Of a stretch of DNA of 64,000 nucleotides, positions 63,799-64,000 are shown in pieces. The notes under the pieces are model-generated. The model made no database searches, was not told where the DNA came from, and saw only the letters and a list, made by a program, of their open reading frames with translations. Positions within the stretch are counted from its first letter, which is position 1. Every line of letters starts with the position of its first letter. The stretch lies in assembly GCF_932526225.1 (NCBI RefSeq), contig NC_064040.1, positions 15,124,494 to 15,188,493 of the forward strand. The letters run 5' to 3'. This DNA is from Nematostella vectensis. Its lineage: Eukaryota > Cnidaria > Anthozoa > Actiniaria > Edwardsiidae. The position numbers and the translations under genes are program-made.

Positions 63799-64000
63799 TT
63801 TCAAGGCTAAACTGACGCGAGTAGTGGATACACACTCCAAACAAGCCTTCGACTGCTCTTTTTGCGCTATGGCTGTCTGGTGTCACGCTCTAACGTCACG
63901 CACTTCGTGTATTGATTATAACCACAGGTAGACCACTCTGTCATGTTTACAGATGATCAAACAAAATTTTCCATATTAATACTATTATAATACCAACCTA
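63799..64000. other. CNRIP1 upstream region
   Basis: Contains the CNRIP1 promoter; nothing else is visible before the window ends. Confidence 0.4.

Overview
The window is eukaryotic DNA, most probably from an anthozoan cnidarian (a stony coral is my best guess). Most of it is AT-rich, with short exons, GT-AG introns, microsatellites and many small inverted-repeat elements. The recognisable animal genes are a monocarboxylate-transporter-like MFS protein, NDRG, a consortin-like protein, cyclin H, ANGEL, ZFPL1, NEPRO, ZFYVE21, a kelch membrane protein and CNRIP1. I assembled exons by hand from GT-AG borders, reading phase and remembered human homologues. No search was run, so all family names are recognition calls.

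Bases 1-7739 are a different world: GC-rich, intronless and tightly packed on both strands. They hold a polinton-like virus (PLV) module: an A32/FtsK-type packaging ATPase, a double-jelly-roll-type major capsid gene, a minor-capsid candidate and several small membrane or coiled-coil virion-type proteins. The ATPase and minor-capsid candidate are intact. The capsid gene, a coiled-coil gene, a gene with one in-frame TGA and two others are broken, so this reads as a decaying endogenous provirus. It runs off the left edge. No polymerase, integrase or protease is visible. On the right it abuts a 5'-truncated non-LTR retrotransposon tail.

From 8 to 22 kb lie the MFS gene (minus, four exons, one apparent frameshift), an unrecognised terminal exon, a six-unit array carrying CACGTG and TGACGTCA motifs, and a frame-shifted copy of a cnidarian multicopy gene. 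From 22 to 64 kb the host genes lie mostly in alternating orientation. Head-to-head pairs are NDRG/consortin-like, cyclin H/ANGEL, a 151-aa membrane protein/NEPRO, and ZFYVE21/kelch protein. Tail-to-tail pairs are consortin-like/cyclin H, ZFPL1/membrane protein, NEPRO/ZFYVE21 and kelch/CNRIP1. Several start codons sit in a YY1-like AAGATGGCG context.

The most unusual host pattern is tandem arrays anchored on exon borders. ZFPL1 exon 2 and ZFYVE21 exons 4 and 6 are each preceded by 4-9 tandem copies of their own 3' splice region, in two cases including the start of the exon. The last exons of ZFPL1 and ZFYVE21 also have duplicated ends. The many TIR elements, an exact 152-bp duplication inside ANGEL and a long-TIR ATCGAT-rich element make up most of the rest.
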